Positions 61,632 to 64,000 of a stretch of 64,000 nt of DNA are shown in pieces; the stretch's first letter is position 1, and the number at the start of each line of letters is the position of its first letter. The position numbers and the translations under genes were made by a program. The notes beneath the pieces are model-generated. The model had not been told where the DNA came from and ran no database searches. It was given only the letters and a program-made list of their open reading frames with translations. The DNA is from Ptiloglossa arizonensis (Eukaryota; Arthropoda; Insecta; Hymenoptera; Colletidae): assembly GCF_051014685.1 (NCBI RefSeq), contig NC_135049.1, forward strand, positions 31,389,531-31,453,530. Reading direction: 5' to 3'.

Positions 61632-62130
61632 GGAGCCTCGAGTTGAGTCGAGGTCGACGTCCGGACGCAACAAGTGCTGCTGCTGCGACTCTCGCGGCGC
61701 CCGCGATCCTCTTCCCGATATCTCGCGCTGAGACTTTCAACAATCCCGGCTTTTTCGCGATAAAACGACGCGCGTGCTGCGTATCCGTAACCTTTCTCGG
61801 CGCGACTCCCGAACCGACGGCCCTCTCGTTGCTCCCGGACGCGACCACGACCACGACCGCGACCACGACCGCGCGAAACCACGCGAGGCGAACCGATGCG
61901 ACGCGACAAGACGCGACGCGACGCGAGGCGACGCTTCGAACGAGAGATCCGAACCGGTGCCGAGGGGAGACCCGCGGGATCCTCGACCGGAAGCCGAAGG
62001 ACCTCGACGAGGTTGCGCGTCGCGACGCGGTGCGATGCTCCGTGCAAAATTTTCGGTCTAGAAGACGGTCAGTCCGCCACGGAGCCTCGGGTTGAGTCCG
62101 AGGTCGACGCCCGGGCGCAACAAGTGCTGC
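61632..62130. repeat. Pair of about 50-bp direct repeats, 450 bp apart
   Basis: 61632-61680 and 62081-62130 share GGAGCCTCG, GTTGAGTC, GAGGTCGACG and GCGCAACAAGTGCTGC-like blocks, with a one-base indel and a few substitutions. Confidence 0.85.
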
Positions 62131-62254
62131 ATTACGTACGTATACGCCGCTACACCCCACCCCACTCACCCATACATAAGACCACGGCCAGCCCCTCTCC
62201 ACCCCCTTTGAACGAACCCCTCTTTCCCTCCCACCCTTCGTCCAGCGCGCGCGC

Positions 62255-62300
62255 GCTCTCTCTCTCTCTCTCTCTCTCCCTCCCTCCCTCTGTCTCTCTT
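62255..62300. repeat. (TC)n microsatellite
   Basis: A CT/TC run with CCC and TGTC interruptions. Confidence 0.85.
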
Positions 62301-62372
62301 TCGCTCTCTCTGCCACGGCTTTCCACACGATGTCGCGCGAGAGAGCATCGCCGCGCACGAGAGCCCTACACG

Positions 62373-62398
62373 CCACACACACACACACACATACGCAC

Positions 62399-62430
<32 letters not shown>
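62373..62430. repeat. Compound (CA)n-(GA)n microsatellite
   Basis: A short CA run to 62391, then ATACGCAC, then a GA run to about 62430. Confidence 0.9.
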
Positions 62431-62431
<1 letters not shown>

Positions 62432-63084
62432 AACGACGAATGCGCCGCGGCGAGTGGCACCAGAGAACACACCAGCGCACACCAGCGTCGCCTGTAAATA
62501 TAAAACTGCACTGGGTCAGGGATCCGTGATTTATCGGCTGCCTGGTGTAATTGGCTGCCGGCCAATAGATACATACCCTCGGGGTATCCGGTGGAACACG
62601 AAGGGAACCAAGCGCTAGGCCTCTGTCTCCGGCGAGCGTGTGCACCGCGCGCACCAACCCCCTCTGTCCTTCCGCCCCTTCGTTCACCGTTTTCCGCGGC
62701 GTCCTCTTCGCTCCCGTGTACGTAAATACGTAGGCGCGCGCGTCCCCGAGCACCGCGGTGCCGAAATCCCGTCGAGAGTCGTCCAGCCGGCGCGCACGGT
62801 AACCCGTCGCGCGCCACTTTCACTGAAAATCTAAACCGACCTCGCTTGGCACCGTGTCAGAATCACGGTTAAGAAGCGACACGGGCTTCGGTCAAGTTTC
62901 GACGGGGACTAGAACGGAGTCGCGGGACGCCTGGCACCTCGAGGCGCTCCTGGGACCGAACGACACCGGAGTCGTCCGTTTCGTCCCGCGATTCTCGGCT
63001 CGACTCGACCCGAACACCCCGAACGGAGCAAGGCTCCTACGGTTCGCCGTCTCGCGACCTACGCGATCGCCCCGCCCCCGCCCC

Positions 63085-63190
63085 GACTCGCCTCGCATCG
63101 CATCGCATCGCCTCGTCTCGCCTCGCCTCGTCTCCTCTCGCCTCCTCTCGTCTCGCCTCGCCTCGACTCGACTCGACTCGACTCGACTCG
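63085..63190. repeat. (CTCGN) pentanucleotide array
   Basis: About 20 pentanucleotide units: CATCG, CCTCG, TCTCG and finally CGACT. Neighbouring units share variants, as expected from replication slippage. Confidence 0.9.
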
Positions 63191-64000
63191 AATCGCGTTG
63201 CGTAACGTTCGCGCCGATGGATTTCGAAGACGGGGAAAATTCGCCAATAGATCGACCGATTCCCGATTCGAGAGAGAGAGCACCGATCCTCGGGAAAAGT
63301 TCCTCGCCTCGGATAACCCTGCACGGATTCGTAGCTCGAAGGCTTCCGCGATTGCGAAACGTTTCGGTAGACCTTCTGCCGTCGCGGATTCCACGATGTT
63401 TGCACAACGCACGAGCGCGCGCACGCTCACCCGAGGGAAGGTCTCGGCGAATACTCCGCGACATTAGATATCATCCGCGGCGGAGCCACGCGATAAAAGG
63501 AAACAGCGACCGAGAAGAAGGAAACAATGAGACACCGCGCTGGCTTCCACGAGTTGACGCGCTTTCGCGGAGGTCAAATTCCACGCGACTACGCGCGCGA
63601 GCAAGGCGTACCGACGACCTTCGTGGTATTTGTCGGATCGTAAATAAAGTGTGCCAATATCTAGAGACGCGGACTTCGCGAGCGACGCCGTTTGTTCGCG
63701 CTGTTAGCGCGCAACGAGAGTACGACGCGGGGGAGAACGGTGGAGATCGGACGAAAAAATACGAGCCGAATGATTCATTCGAGAGAATCTCGCGAAAACG
63801 GAGCGCGGTCTACCTAACAAGAACGCGGTTCGATCGCCTCGCAAAAATCCGCGACGCTCGCGTAATTCTACGCGAGCGAAACGCGCGAGCATCGGTACAA
63901 GTGTGTCGATGTCAGGGTAGAAAAGTGCCGATAAGTCGCGGCTGGCTAATTTTGGAAAGAGGTCGACGCGCGCGACCACGAGTTGGGAACCCCTGCTTTA

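Larger units (their letters stand above)
60000..63980. other. CpG-rich DNA at the window end, no confident gene
   Basis: It contains TC, CA and GA microsatellites, a 50-bp repeated motif pair and a pentanucleotide array. A 490-residue frame at 61351-62823 minus reads through several of these repeats and is not a gene. Confidence 0.45.

Noticed and set aside
61351..62823. 490-codon minus-strand open frame
   Set aside because: It reads through TC, CA and GA microsatellites (Leu-Ser, Cys-Val and Arg-Glu runs) and Arg-rich CpG DNA. Stop codons are scarce in this composition.

Overview
The window looks like insect nuclear DNA, probably from a hymenopteran such as a bee. This is inferred from small introns with GT..AG ends, animal gene families (Rab9, Ctr1-type copper transporter, LSM11), and a sharp change from AT-rich to very CpG-rich DNA near 11 kb, with no vertebrate-like CpG loss. 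No bacterial operons, rRNA, tRNA, CRISPR array or intact transposase gene was found.

Layout. Bases 1-11,000 are AT-rich and hold the compact genes. A possible small two-exon minus-strand ORF (82-339) lies head-to-head with Rab9 (877-1641, plus, two exons). A four-exon Ctr1A copper transporter (5525-4219, minus) is tail-to-tail with Rab9 across 2.6 kb of AT-rich DNA with microsatellites. After about 4.5 kb with no recognised gene comes an unrecognised plus-strand gene model (10042-10886) with a glutamate-rich C-terminal exon and a poly(A) signal.

Bases 11,000-64,000 are GC- and CpG-rich with few stop codons, so long Arg/Ser/Ala-rich open frames appear by chance on both strands. The one firm gene here is LSM11, the Sm-like subunit of the U7 snRNP. 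It is on the minus strand in three exons (53551-53418, 47600-47462, 44241-44093) separated by introns of 5.8 and 3.2 kb; its N-terminal exon was not found. Its first visible intron contains a TTAA-flanked piggyBac-like MITE (52397-52639) and 32-bp tandem repeats. A few other stretches have protein-like composition and plausible splice sites (43106, 44789, 33589, 22804) and are given as low-confidence candidate exons. The rest holds a 72-bp minisatellite (about 36.0-36.6 kb), a 160-bp direct duplication (38.2-38.6 kb), many microsatellites, and several very CpG-rich blocks that may be promoters.

The recognised genes are housekeeping genes with separate jobs: late endosome-to-Golgi traffic (Rab9), copper uptake (Ctr1A) and histone pre-mRNA 3' processing (LSM11). 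Nothing indicates that they form one pathway. No clearly new system was found. The best leads are the atypical Rab9 C-terminus, the candidate exons interleaved with LSM11, and the young-looking repeats.
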